Below are positions 7,571-16,033 of a stretch of 64,000 nt of DNA, in pieces; position 1 is the first letter of the stretch, and each line of letters starts with the position of its first letter. The DNA lies in the NCBI RefSeq assembly GCF_050897975.1, contig NZ_JBPAXY010000008.1, positions 295,887-359,886 of the forward strand, written 5' to 3'. The notes under the pieces are model-generated. The model saw only the letters and a list, made by a program, of their open reading frames with translations, was not told the origin of the DNA and ran no database searches. The position numbers and the translations under genes were made by a program. This DNA comes from Pseudooceanicola sp050897975 (GTDB lineage: Bacteria; Pseudomonadota; Alphaproteobacteria; Rhodobacterales; Rhodobacteraceae).

Positions 7571-8796
7571 TTCCGGCCCTCCTCTTCCCGCAAACTGCCC
7601 TTGTCGGGGCCGTAGTCGGAGCCGTGGCGGTCAGGCGCCACCCGGGCGGTGACCAGATCGACCAGCCCGCCGATGCCCTTCGGCGCGAAAAGCGTGACCA
7701 GTACGAAGCTCAGCCCCAGCAGGACCAGCCACCAGTCCACCCAGTCGATGGTGTAAAACCCCAGCGGGACCGAGGGCACCAGCCCGCCGGTGAACCAGGT
7801 CGAGACCAGGCTGACCAGCGCCGCGCCGATCACCGCGCCGTAAAGCCGCCCGCGCCCGCCGATGGCCACCCAGACCGCCAGGTAGATCGAGGCAATGGGG
7901 GCGACTTCGCCCGGGTTGATGATGCCCGCCTGCGGATAGTAGAGGGCGCCCGCCACGGCGGCGATGATGGCCGTGAAGGTGAAGATGAAAAGCTTGTAGC
8001 CCTCGACCGAATAGCCGAGGAACCGCACCCGCGCCTCGTCGTCGCGGATGCCGCGCACCACGGAGCCGAACTTGCCCGAGACCACCCAGGCGCAGAGCAC
8101 ATAGCCCAGGCCCAGGGCCAGGGCCGAGGCCCAGAGGAACCACAGCGAGACCCAGTCCTGCGAGGCCTCGACGCCGGGCAGGTTTTGCAGCCCCGACAGG
8201 CCGTTGTTGCCGCGCAGCCCGCTTTCGTTCTGGAAGAGGTAGAGGGACAGGGCCAGGGTCATGGCCTGGGTCAGGATCGACAGGTAAACCCCGGTGACGC
8301 GGCTTCGGAAGGCCAGCCAGCCGAAGATCAGCGCCAGCAGCCCCGGCACCAGCACCACCAGCGCCAGTTGCAGCGGCAGCGAATGCGCAAAGGCCCAGAT
8401 TGCCGGGAAGTCCGAGCTGCCGACGACGCCGAAGATCTGGGTGCCGATGGCATCGCGCACCTCATCCGGTGTGGGCGGGATGGCGGCATTGGCCAGGCTT
8501 TCGGCCACGATGATCTCGGTCCGGGCATACATCAGCCACATGCCGATCATGTAGCCCCCCAGCCCGAAGAAGGCGAAATGGCCGAGGCTGAGGATGCCGC
8601 AATAGCCCCAGACCAGATCCATGGCGATGGCCACGAGGCACAGGCAGAGGGTGCGGCCCAGGGTCTTGATGAAGGAGGTCGAGATCAGCTCGGCCCCGAA
8701 GGCATGCGACATCAGCGTCACCGCCAGGGTGAAGAGCGCCAGCAGCGCCAGGAAGATCAGGATCGAGGGGTTGCGGGCGACAAAGCTTTGTCTCAT
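7567..8796 (-). CDS. urtC: Urea-type ABC importer, permease UrtC
   Basis: A 409-residue LivM-type inner-membrane permease with about nine hydrophobic segments, beginning MRQSFVARNPSILIFLALLA. It contains family stretches such as LVWGYCGILSLGHFAFFGLGG and the C-terminal LFAPKGIGGL. The start at 8796 has AAGGGAG about 8 bases upstream. The 5' leader contains the poly-C run (poly-G on the plus strand) starting 27 bases before the start codon, so expression could depend on tract length. It overlaps urtD by 4 bases. Confidence 0.94.
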   Translation of the reverse strand: MRQSFVARNPSILIFLALLALFTLAVTLMSHAFGAELISTSFIKTLGRTLCLCLVAIAMDLVWGYCGILSLGHFAFFGLGGYMIGMWLMYARTEIIVAESLANAAIPPTPDEVRDAIGTQIFGVVGSSDFPAIWAFAHSLPLQLALVVLVPGLLALIFGWLAFRSRVTGVYLSILTQAMTLALSLYLFQNESGLRGNNGLSGLQNLPGVEASQDWVSLWFLWASALALGLGYVLCAWVVSGKFGSVVRGIRDDEARVRFLGYSVEGYKLFIFTFTAIIAAVAGALYYPQAGIINPGEVAPIASIYLAVWVAIGGRGRLYGAVIGAALVSLVSTWFTGGLVPSVPLGFYTIDWVDWWLVLLGLSFVLVTLFAPKGIGGLVDLVTARVAPDRHGSDYGPDKGSLREEEGRK

Positions 8797-8822
8797 GCCG
8801 TCTCTCCCTTGGGGGCGGGGGT

Positions 8823-8858
<36 letters not shown>

Positions 8859-8883
8859 CGGCCCCCCCCGGGGCCGCTGGCCC

Positions 8884-8917
8884 CTCCCCCCAGGATATTT
8901 TCAGCCAGCAAATGAGA
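8884..8917 (+). repeat. Dispersed intergenic element core next to the poly-G tract
   Basis: CCCCCAGGATATTTTCAGCCAGCAAATGAGAG matches the core CCCCCGGGATATTT-TGGCAA-GAGA in plus orientation, 25 bases from the poly-G. Unlike the other copies it is inside an operon, antisense to it. Confidence 0.6.
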
Positions 8918-8964
8918 GGGCCAGGGGGCGAAGATCAGGCCGGCCAGCGGGGTGGTCATCGGGA

Positions 8965-9060
8965 TCATCGGGCGCCCTCCTCATCGGTGTCCGGGCGGCC
9001 ACCGTCGATGACGGGCAGCGGCGGGCGGTCGAGATTGGCGGGGGGAAGCTGGTAGAACAT
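8965..9060 (-). CDS. Small 31-residue open frame between urtB and urtC
   Basis: It starts 5 bases after the urtB stop with GGAG about 10 bases upstream and encodes MFYQLPPANLDRPPLPVIDG plus an acidic tail. It is Pro-rich, with no signal peptide or membrane segment. Its position in a tight operon and its ribosome site make translation plausible. I know no family for it; it could equally be a by-product of the urtB-urtC gap. Confidence 0.4.
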   Translation of the reverse strand: MFYQLPPANLDRPPLPVIDGGRPDTDEEGAR

Positions 9061-9065
9061 GGGGC

Positions 9066-11069
9066 TCAATCTCCGGCGGCGCGGCCCTTGAGGGCGATGA
9101 TGCCGCGGGGGCGGAACTGGATGAAGATGATGATGAAGACGATCATGTAGGTCTGGGCCGCCAGGGTGTTGGAGGGGTAGACCCATTCGATGCCCTTTTG
9201 CAGCGCACCGATCATGCCCGCGCCCAGGAGCGTCCCCCAGATATTGCCGACACCGCCCACGACCACGGTCATGAAGCTTTGCACGATGTACTGCTGGCCG
9301 ATCTCCGAGGTGACCTGGGCGTAAAGGCCGATGGCCACGCCCGCGATGCCCGCGATGCCGGACCCCAGGCCGAAGGTCAGCATGTTCACCCGGTCGGGGT
9401 TGATTCCCATCGAGGCGGCCATCTTGGGGTTCTGGGTCACGGCGCGGGTTTCCAGCCCGAGGCGCGTCTTCTTCATCATGAAGAGGAAGAGGCCGAGGAA
9501 GATCAGCGCCAGCACGAAGATGGCGATGCGGATATAGCTGATGCCGACGATGTCGTTCAGGATCCACGACCCGTTCAGCCAGTCGGGCGAGGTCAGGGGC
9601 CGCGCCTGGGTGCCGAAGATGTTCTTGGCCAGCTGTTGCAGCGCGATGGAGACGCCGAAGGTGGCCAGCAGGGTCTCCAGAGGGCGGGAATAGAGCCAGC
9701 GGATCACCAGCCGTTCCATGGCGACACCGGCGGCAAAGGTCACCGCAAAGGCCGTTGGGATCGCGACCAGGATCGACACCGTATAGTCGGGGATCACCTG
9801 TTGCAGCACATAGCCGGTGTAGGCGCCCATCATGATGAACTCGCCATGGGCCATGTTGATCACCCCCATGACGCCAAAGGTGATGGCCAGGCCAATGGCC
9901 GCCAGGAAGTAGATCGACCCCAGCGACAGCGCATCCAGCGCCAGATCCAGCACCTGGTTCAGCGCCACCCGGCGCGAGATCGAGTTGAGCGCGGCATTGG
10001 CGGCCTCGGTCACATCGGGGTCGGCTTCGGCGTAGGTCTCGAAGAAGACATGGGCGGCCAGGGCGGCGTCGATATCGGCCTCGGTGGCGGCGGGCTCGAC
10101 CGTGCCTGCGGCCACCAGCCCGTCGAAGGCGCGGTCGCGGGCGCCGGGGTCAGCGAGATCTGCCAGGGGCACGCCACCGACGGCGCCCGCGTCGATATGC
10201 TGGGCCAGGGTGGCGCGCAGATCGCCTGCCGAGACCAGAGGCGGCGCCAGCCCTGCGTCGACCAGCAGCTGATAGGCCTCGGTGCGGGGCAGCGCGTCAG
10301 AGCCCGGGCGCAGTTGGCGGGCGATGTTGCGGCCCTCAGGCAGCGTGGCGGCGGCGGCGCGGGTGGTGGCCACCAGCGGGTTCAGCGTGGCGCGCACCGC
10401 CACGTCCAGATTGCCCGCCAGGCTTTCGATGGCGGCGATACGCGCGTCCTTGTCCTCGGCATAGCGGATGGTCAGCAGGGTCAGCAGCTGCGCCTTGCGG
10501 GCGCGCAGGGCGGGATCTGTCTCGCCCTCGATCGAGGCGGCCAGCGGCGCCAGGTGGCCCGCCTCGCCGTTGCGGTCGATACTGTCCAGCGCCTCGGCGC
10601 GGATCGCGGGGTCGGGATCTTCCAGCTGGAAGCGGACCAGGGCGGCGCCGATCAGGGCGCGGATGCCGGAATTGGGGCGCAGATCCTCGTAGCCCTCGTC
10701 GTCGTCGAGGGTCATCACCTCGGCCCCGGTGTCGAGATCGTAAAGGTGATAGATGCGGTCGTCGTCGCGGGTGACGCGGAAAAAGGTCATGTCCGCCTCG
10801 CGCACCCAGATCTCGCGCTCGGCCCAGGCGACCAGGAAATCGGGGGCCTGGGGCAGGCCGGATCCGGCCACGGCGTCGATGGCGGGCTGGATGGTGCGGC
10901 GCGAGCTTTCAAGGAAGACCTCGGCCTGGGCCTGAAGCACCGGCTGAAGCGAGGCTTCGGCGGTGGCCTCGGGCGCGCTTTGGGCCCGGGCGGCGGGCGG
11001 CGGAGGCAGCAGAAGGACGGCGAGCCCGATCAGCAGGGTCGCAAGGGCCGGGAAGAGGCGTCTGGGCAT
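9066..11069 (-). CDS. urtB: Urea-type ABC importer, permease UrtB with periplasmic N-terminal domain
   Basis: 667 residues, about twice the size of LivH, as is usual for proteobacterial UrtB. A signal peptide (MPRRLFPALATLLIGLAVLL, cleavage near ARA-QS) precedes about 340 residues of exported, Ala-rich helical sequence (PDPAIRAEALDSI repeats of HEAT character). The LivH-type channel follows (YFLAAIGLAITFGVMGVINMAHGEF, then RPRGIIALKGR). I use the ATG at 11069, which has AGGA upstream, rather than 11099. It pairs with UrtC in the membrane. A strong hairpin separates it from urtA. Confidence 0.93.
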   Translation of the reverse strand: MPRRLFPALATLLIGLAVLLLPPPPAARAQSAPEATAEASLQPVLQAQAEVFLESSRRTIQPAIDAVAGSGLPQAPDFLVAWAEREIWVREADMTFFRVTRDDDRIYHLYDLDTGAEVMTLDDDEGYEDLRPNSGIRALIGAALVRFQLEDPDPAIRAEALDSIDRNGEAGHLAPLAASIEGETDPALRARKAQLLTLLTIRYAEDKDARIAAIESLAGNLDVAVRATLNPLVATTRAAAATLPEGRNIARQLRPGSDALPRTEAYQLLVDAGLAPPLVSAGDLRATLAQHIDAGAVGGVPLADLADPGARDRAFDGLVAAGTVEPAATEADIDAALAAHVFFETYAEADPDVTEAANAALNSISRRVALNQVLDLALDALSLGSIYFLAAIGLAITFGVMGVINMAHGEFIMMGAYTGYVLQQVIPDYTVSILVAIPTAFAVTFAAGVAMERLVIRWLYSRPLETLLATFGVSIALQQLAKNIFGTQARPLTSPDWLNGSWILNDIVGISYIRIAIFVLALIFLGLFLFMMKKTRLGLETRAVTQNPKMAASMGINPDRVNMLTFGLGSGIAGIAGVAIGLYAQVTSEIGQQYIVQSFMTVVVGGVGNIWGTLLGAGMIGALQKGIEWVYPSNTLAAQTYMIVFIIIFIQFRPRGIIALKGRAAGD

Positions 11070-11164
11070 TGGGATCCTGCGGGCGGCGAAAGGCGGCAAG
11101 GGCGGCGAGAGGGGGGCGGCGGGCGGGGCAGCAGGGAGGAGGATGCCGACCCGCCCGGGCCAGA

Positions 11165-11187
11165 CCGGGCGGCGCGAGGCCGCCCGG
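11165..11187 (-). terminator. Intra-operon hairpin between urtA and urtB
   Basis: A perfect 9-bp stem CCGGGCGGC / GCCGCCCGG with a 5-base loop, 20 bases past the urtA stop, with no U tract. Such hairpins after the first gene commonly raise the amount of the binding protein relative to the permease; that role is inferred here. Confidence 0.6.
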
Positions 11188-11206
11188 ATCGTTCGCAGGT
11201 GTCAGA

Positions 11207-12490
11207 TCAGTAGTTGGACTGTTTCTGCACGCAGCTTTCGGTCTCGGTGTTGTACATGCCGCAGTCCAGACCCGGCCAGTCGGACTTCAGCACCGCGGAT
11301 TCCGGCAGGAAGTCGGTCCAGGCGTCGCCCGGCACCGGATCGGTTTCCGAGATGATGTCGAACTGGCCATCTTCCAAGATCTCGCCGATCAGCACCGGCT
11401 TGGTCAGGTGGTGGTTCGGCAGCATCTCGGCGGTGCCCCCCGTAAGGTTCGGGAAGGTCTGGCCGACCATCGCCTCGATCACGGTATCCACGTCGGTGGT
11501 GCCCGATTCCTCGACCGCGTTCACCCACATGTTGAAGCCGATGTAATGGGCCTCCATCGGGTCGTTGGTCACGCGCTCTTCGCCGGCGAACTCTTTCCAG
11601 GCGGCGATGAACTCTTCGTTCTCGGGGGTATCGGCGGACTGGAAGTAGTTCCAGGCGGCCAGGTGGCCCACCAGGTTGGAGGTATCCAGGCCCGACAGTT
11701 CCTCTTCGCCGACCGAGAAGGCGACCACGGGGATGTCCTCGGCAGAGATGCCCTGGGCGGCCAGTTCCTTGTAGAAGCCGATGTTGGCGTCGCCGTTGAT
11801 GGTCGAGATCACGCCGACCTTCTTGCCGTCGGCGCCAAGGGCCACCACGTCAGAGACGATCTTGGACCAGTCGGAATGGCCGAAGGGAGTGTAGTTGACG
11901 AAGATGTCTTCCTCGGCGATGCCCTTGTCCTTCAGATAGCTTTCCAGGATGTTGTTGGTGGTGCGGGGATAGACATAGTCGGTGCCCAGCAGGGCGAATT
12001 TCTCGACCCCCAGTTCATCCAGGAAGTAATCGGTGGCCGGGATCGCCTGCTGGTTCGGCGCGGCGCCGGTGTAGAACACGTTGTAGGAGCTCTCCTCGCC
12101 CTCGTACTGCACCGGGTAGAACAGCAGGCCGTTCAACTCTTCGATCACCGGCAGGACGGATTTGCGGCTGACCGAGGTCCAGCAGCCGAACATCACGTCC
12201 ACTTCGGAGACGGTCAGCAGCTCGCGCGCCTTTTCGGCGAAGAGCGGCCAGTCGGAGGCGGGGTCGACAACCACGGCTTCCAGCTGACGGCCCATGACGC
12301 CGCCCTTGGCGTTCTGCTGCTCGATGAGCATCAGCATGGTGTCCTTCAGCGTGGTTTCCGAGATCGCCATGGTGCCGGAAAGCGAATGCAGGATGCCGAC
12401 CTTGATCGTGTCGTCCTGCGCATAGGCCGCGCCGGACAGCAGCGCGGTGGCTGCGGTGGCGCTCAGCATCATTTTCTTGAAATGCGACAT
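11207..12490 (-). CDS. urtA: Urea-type ABC importer, periplasmic binding protein UrtA
   Basis: A 427-residue exported binding protein. The signal peptide is MSHFKKMMLSATAATALLSG with cleavage after AYA; the mature protein begins QDDTIKVGILHSLSGTMAIS, as in urea-binding UrtA and amide-binding FmdD. The start at 12490 has AGGGGA upstream and gives a clean signal peptide; the frame opens at 12520. The C-terminus carries two Cys in DCGMYNTETESC. First gene of the urt operon. No urease genes are in the window, so urea as substrate is inferred from the family and not from context; short-chain amides are an alternative. Confidence 0.93.
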   Translation of the reverse strand: MSHFKKMMLSATAATALLSGAAYAQDDTIKVGILHSLSGTMAISETTLKDTMLMLIEQQNAKGGVMGRQLEAVVVDPASDWPLFAEKARELLTVSEVDVMFGCWTSVSRKSVLPVIEELNGLLFYPVQYEGEESSYNVFYTGAAPNQQAIPATDYFLDELGVEKFALLGTDYVYPRTTNNILESYLKDKGIAEEDIFVNYTPFGHSDWSKIVSDVVALGADGKKVGVISTINGDANIGFYKELAAQGISAEDIPVVAFSVGEEELSGLDTSNLVGHLAAWNYFQSADTPENEEFIAAWKEFAGEERVTNDPMEAHYIGFNMWVNAVEESGTTDVDTVIEAMVGQTFPNLTGGTAEMLPNHHLTKPVLIGEILEDGQFDIISETDPVPGDAWTDFLPESAVLKSDWPGLDCGMYNTETESCVQKQSNY

Positions 12491-12564
12491 AGGATGGATT
12501 TCCCCTTCGTGGCGCCGCATCGGGCACAGGGGGACCGTCGCGGTTGGAACCGCGGGCGAACCGT

Positions 12565-12592
12565 CCTATATCTCCCCGAGCGACTTTATCAA
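12565..12592 (-). promoter_or_regulatory. Predicted sigma-70-type promoter of the urt operon
   Basis: On the minus strand TTGATA (12587-12592), a 16-base spacer and TATAGG (12565-12570) point towards urtA, giving a leader of about 70 nucleotides. Confidence 0.55.
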
Positions 12593-12604
12593 AAGTTGCT
12601 TCTC

Positions 12605-12645
12605 GTGCGGTGGTGACCGAACCGCCAGATTGGATGCCACCGCAC
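12605..12645. promoter_or_regulatory. Perfect 9-bp dyad upstream of the urt promoter
   Basis: GTGCGGTGG (12605-12613) and CCACCGCAC (12637-12645) have centres 32 bases apart, about three helical turns, and lie just upstream of the -35. This geometry suits a dimeric activator binding two half-sites; no regulator is identified. Confidence 0.5.
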
Positions 12646-12975
12646 ATTTTGTTTTCGACGCCGTCTTGCGCGGCGCGCTATGATGAACGCCGGTTCGGCA
12701 AAGTTTTCCTACATTCACAGCCAAGAGGCCGGGCAAAAGCCGGGGCGACCCCGGAATTTGCCCAATCTGAAGGCAGATTTGACAACACATGCCCGCCATT
12801 TGTGCGAAAATCGGCATCTTCGGCCTGCGCTTTGTGACGTGCCCGTGACGGCCCCACCCGGGCGGACCGGCCCGGACGGGGCGACTCGAGGCGGCCTTTT
12901 GACGATTTCCTAACCCCTCGCGGGCCAGGCTGCGCGGGCGCGACGCCTGGATCGACACGCCGCGGAGGGGCGAGA

Positions 12976-13347
12976 ATGGACAAGCTGGTACTGGACCGAC
13001 AGATCAAGGATGCGGTGGCCGCCCATGGCGCCTGGAAAAGCAAGCTGAACCAGGCGGTGCAGACGGGCGTCCTGCCGAAGCCCGCGCGCGACATCGCGGT
13101 CGACGATCAATGCGCCTTCGGCAAGTGGCTGCACGGGCTGCGCGGCGACAGCACGGTCAGCGGCAGCGCCGAATATGGCGCCGTGGTCCGCGCCCATGCG
13201 GCCTTTCACCAGCTCGCCGGGGCGATTGCCGCCAAGGTCGAAACCGGCGCCCGCGACGCCGCCGAGGATGAACTGTCGGGGCCGCGTTTCGCGCAAAGCT
13301 CGGCCGAGCTGGAGCGCGCGATGAACCGCTGGCGGTTGAGCATCTAG
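12976..13347 (+). CDS. Stand-alone CZB (chemoreceptor zinc-binding) domain protein
   Basis: A 123-residue soluble protein made of one CZB domain: His17 (AAHGAWKSKL), Cys46 in CAFGKWLHG, and His74/His78 (VRAHAAFH). These are the canonical 3-His/1-Cys zinc ligands, and CAFGKWL closely matches the family consensus. The start at 12976 follows GGAGGGG. No receptor or GGDEF domain is attached, so it may sense zinc or hypochlorite in the cytoplasm or bind another protein. It is divergent from the urt operon and convergent with the Anbu cluster. Confidence 0.8.
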   Translation: MDKLVLDRQIKDAVAAHGAWKSKLNQAVQTGVLPKPARDIAVDDQCAFGKWLHGLRGDSTVSGSAEYGAVVRAHAAFHQLAGAIAAKVETGARDAAEDELSGPRFAQSSAELERAMNRWRLSI

Positions 13348-13442
13348 GGCCAAAGGCGCGCCCTGCCCCGGTACTCACGCGGGGCCATGGTGCGGCAGCG
13401 GCAATCGGAAGACGCGCGGGTCAGGGCGGCAAACGTACGGGC

Positions 13443-14225
13443 TCAGCCCGTCGGGCCGGTCACCGTGTCGGGCGCGGGCGCGCTGGCGCTGTCGTCGAAG
13501 CGAAACTCGGGCAGGGCCGCGAAGGCCTCGCGCAGGGCCACACCCCAGCCCGAGGAGATTTCCTGGTAATAGGGGTCGTCCTGCTCGATCCGTCCGGTCT
13601 TGCCCAGGCGCAGGCTGCCGGTCTCGTAGACGTGGTAATCCAGCGGCAGGGCCACCGACAGGTTGGCCTTGATGGTGCTGTCGAAGCTGACCAGGATCAG
13701 CTTCATCGCCTCCTCAAAGGACATCCCCGCCTCGTAGGCGCGCACCAGGATCGGGCGGCCGTACTTGGTTTCGCCGATCTGGAAGAAGGGCGTGTCCGCC
13801 GAGGCCTCGATGAAGTTGCCCTCGGGATAGATCAGGTAGATCCGCGGCTCGCCCCCGGCGATCTGCCCACCCAGCAGGATGGTGGCGGAAAAGGTCGAGC
13901 TGGCCTTCTGCCCGTTGTCGTCATGCTGGGCGATCACCTCGCGCAGGGTCTGGCCGATCAGCCCGGCGACCTGGAACATGGTGGGCAGTTGCAGAATGTC
14001 GGGGCTGCGTTCATCGGGGCTTTTGGAACGTTCCTGCAACAGGCTGACCACCGCCTGGGTGGTGGCCAGGTTGCCCGCCGTCATCAAGGTGATGCAGCGT
14101 TCGCCCGGCACCTCGAAATGGACCATCTTGCGAAAGGTCGAGATATTGTCGACGCCGGAATTGGTCCGCGTGTCCGACATGAACAGCAGGCCACGATCCA
14201 GTTGCAGGGCCACGCAATAGGTCAT
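13443..14225 (-). CDS. Anbu-type proteasome-fold peptidase
   Basis: A 260-residue N-terminal-nucleophile hydrolase of the Anbu (ancestral beta subunit) family. Removal of Met1 would expose Thr2 as nucleophile; the motif FMSDTRTNSGVDNIS places an Asp at position 17 of the mature enzyme, and FRKM supplies a Lys. The family forms open helical rings, and its substrate is unknown. The last 20 residues are Ala/Pro/Thr-rich. It is the fourth gene of a minus-strand cluster after ATP-grasp, alpha-E and transglutaminase genes, the classic Anbu neighbourhood, 52 bases after the transglutaminase stop. Confidence 0.9.
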   Translation of the reverse strand: MTYCVALQLDRGLLFMSDTRTNSGVDNISTFRKMVHFEVPGERCITLMTAGNLATTQAVVSLLQERSKSPDERSPDILQLPTMFQVAGLIGQTLREVIAQHDDNGQKASSTFSATILLGGQIAGGEPRIYLIYPEGNFIEASADTPFFQIGETKYGRPILVRAYEAGMSFEEAMKLILVSFDSTIKANLSVALPLDYHVYETGSLRLGKTGRIEQDDPYYQEISSGWGVALREAFAALPEFRFDDSASAPAPDTVTGPTG

Positions 14226-14277
14226 CTGGCGTCAAAGCTCCGATTGCTTGCCCGCGAACGAGTCGGGCCGGGCCACT

Positions 14278-15081
14278 CTATTGCTGAACCTGCAAGGAAA
14301 CGCAAAGCTCTTCACTGGCATCGCCCTGCCGCAGCCCGTGCACCGGCGCCGCCTCGGCATAATCGCGGCCCACGGCAACACGCACGTAACGGTCATCGGG
14401 GCAGATCGCGTTGGAGACGTCGAAGCCGACCCAGCCCAGCCCCTCCAGCCAGACCTCGGCCCAGCCATGGGCGGCCTCCTGGTCGATCCGGTCCGACAGC
14501 AGCAGATAGCCCGAGACATAACGCGCGGGCAGGCCCAGATGGCGCGCCGCGGCGATCAGGATCTGCGCATGGTCCTGGCACACCCCCTGCCCCGCCTCGG
14601 CCGCCTCTTCGGCAGAGGTCGCCGCATGGGTGGTCCCCTTGGCATAGCTGACCGCCTCGGCCACCCGGGCCGACAGGTCATGCACCCCCGACAGTGGATT
14701 CGCGGCCAGGGTATCCTTGGCCCCTGCTGCCAGCTTGCGGATCACCGGGCCCGCCGTGGTGGCACGGGTCGCCTGGCGGTACAGCCACAGCGGTGCCAGC
14801 CCACAGCCGGGTCCCACCACGCCGGTCCGATCCTCGGTCTCGATCTCGCCGGTGCAATGGATCGAGACGCTTTGCCCGCCCTCGTCCATCTGCACCATCT
14901 CGACCGCGTTGCGGAAATGGTCCTCATAGGCGACCTGACGGGTCGCGCCGTCATAACGGGTTTCCCAGGACAGGACGGATTGCCCCGCCCCGCTGCGCGG
15001 GATCAGCCGCAGCTGCAACAGCGCGTAGTCGACCGGGCGGTCGTAGGAATAGGTGGTGGTGTGGGAAATCTTCAGCCGCAT
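14278..15081 (-). CDS. Transglutaminase-like cysteine protease of the Anbu cluster
   Basis: A 267-residue cytoplasmic protein. An N-terminal beta-rich domain (MRLKISHTTTYSYDRPVDYA, the bacterial transglutaminase N-domain) is followed by the transglutaminase core with a Cys168-His205-Asp221 triad (QGVCQDHA, AAHGWAEVW, GFDVSN). Related proteins act as proteases or amidases. It lies 4 bases after the alpha-E stop, so it is co-translated. Within the cluster it may release a peptide tag built by the ATP-grasp enzyme; that role is a hypothesis from comparative genomics. Confidence 0.9.
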   Translation of the reverse strand: MRLKISHTTTYSYDRPVDYALLQLRLIPRSGAGQSVLSWETRYDGATRQVAYEDHFRNAVEMVQMDEGGQSVSIHCTGEIETEDRTGVVGPGCGLAPLWLYRQATRATTAGPVIRKLAAGAKDTLAANPLSGVHDLSARVAEAVSYAKGTTHAATSAEEAAEAGQGVCQDHAQILIAAARHLGLPARYVSGYLLLSDRIDQEAAHGWAEVWLEGLGWVGFDVSNAICPDDRYVRVAVGRDYAEAAPVHGLRQGDASEELCVSLQVQQ

Positions 15082-15085
15082 GTCG

Positions 15086-16033
15086 TCACCCGTAGAACCT
15101 GAAATCTTCCTGGATCTGGCTGGCCAGACGCCCGGTGTCGTTGATCGCCACCTTCAGGAATTCGTGCAGCCCGTCGTCGATCACCCCGTCGATGTCGCGC
15201 CCCGACAGCCGCGCATGGGTCTGCGTCGCCAGGCGCAGGCAGGGCAGTTCGGGCTGATCGGGCCCGTTGAGGTAGTTCAGGTTGCCCACGATCTTGGAAT
15301 AGCAGAAGGCCAGAGACCGCGGCATCCGCCGGTCGAGGATCAGGAAATCGGCGATGGTCTTGGGACTGACCTCGCCCTCGTTCACCCAGCGATAGCTGCG
15401 GAAGGCCGAGACCGAGCGCAGGATGGTTTCCCACTGGATATTGTCCATGCGCGAGCCGACATAGGCCGCCGAGGGCAGCAGGACGTAGTATTTCACATCC
15501 AGGATCCGCGCCGTGTTGTCGGCCCGTTCCACGAAGGTGCCCAGGCGGCAGAAATCGAAGATGTCGTTGCGCAGCATGGTGCCATGCAACGCGCCCCGCA
15601 CCAGCGACGAATGCTGCCGGATCGTGGTCAGCACCTCGGCCAGGTTCTTGACCGATACCGGGCGCTTCAGATCCTCTTTCAGGACCATCCAGGCTTCGTT
15701 CACCGCCTCCCAGACCTCGGTCGACAGCGCCGTGCGCACCATCCGCCCGTTCGAGCGCGCGGCCTCGATGCACGACATCACCGAAGAGGGGTTGTCGCGG
15801 TCGCGCAGCAGGAAGTTGGTCACGTTGGCCTGGTCGAATTCATCGTATTTCTTGACGAATTCGTCCCGCGCACCGGCGGTGATCACGATGCTTTCCCATT
15901 CGCTTTCGGCATTGTCCTGCACGGTCAGCGCCATGCGGAACCCGGTTTCGAGAAGCCGCGCGGTATTCTCGCTGCGTTCAAGATAGCGGAACATCCAGAA
16001 AAGTCCGCCTGCGGTCCGTCCCAGCATCGTCAT
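15086..16033 (-). CDS. Alpha-E domain protein (DUF403)
   Basis: A 315-residue helical protein, starting MTMLGRTAGGLFWMFRYLERSENTARLLE, the hallmark N-terminus of the alpha-E family. The ATG at 16033 overlaps the ATP-grasp stop by one base; longer in-frame extensions lie inside that gene and were dropped. The family has no established activity, but almost always accompanies a circularly permuted ATP-grasp enzyme and a transglutaminase. The conserved RSENTAR and LNYLNGPDQPE-like segments are present. Confidence 0.9.
   Translation of the reverse strand: MTMLGRTAGGLFWMFRYLERSENTARLLETGFRMALTVQDNAESEWESIVITAGARDEFVKKYDEFDQANVTNFLLRDRDNPSSVMSCIEAARSNGRMVRTALSTEVWEAVNEAWMVLKEDLKRPVSVKNLAEVLTTIRQHSSLVRGALHGTMLRNDIFDFCRLGTFVERADNTARILDVKYYVLLPSAAYVGSRMDNIQWETILRSVSAFRSYRWVNEGEVSPKTIADFLILDRRMPRSLAFCYSKIVGNLNYLNGPDQPELPCLRLATQTHARLSGRDIDGVIDDGLHEFLKVAINDTGRLASQIQEDFRFYG

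Larger units (their letters stand above)
12491..12975. other. Divergent control region between urtA and the CZB gene
   Basis: 485 bases with no gene I can support. It holds the predicted urtA promoter (12565-12592) and a 9-bp dyad (12605-12645); AT-rich patches occur near 12645-12660 and 12705-12720. No sigma-54 (-24/-12) motif was seen. Confidence 0.6.
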
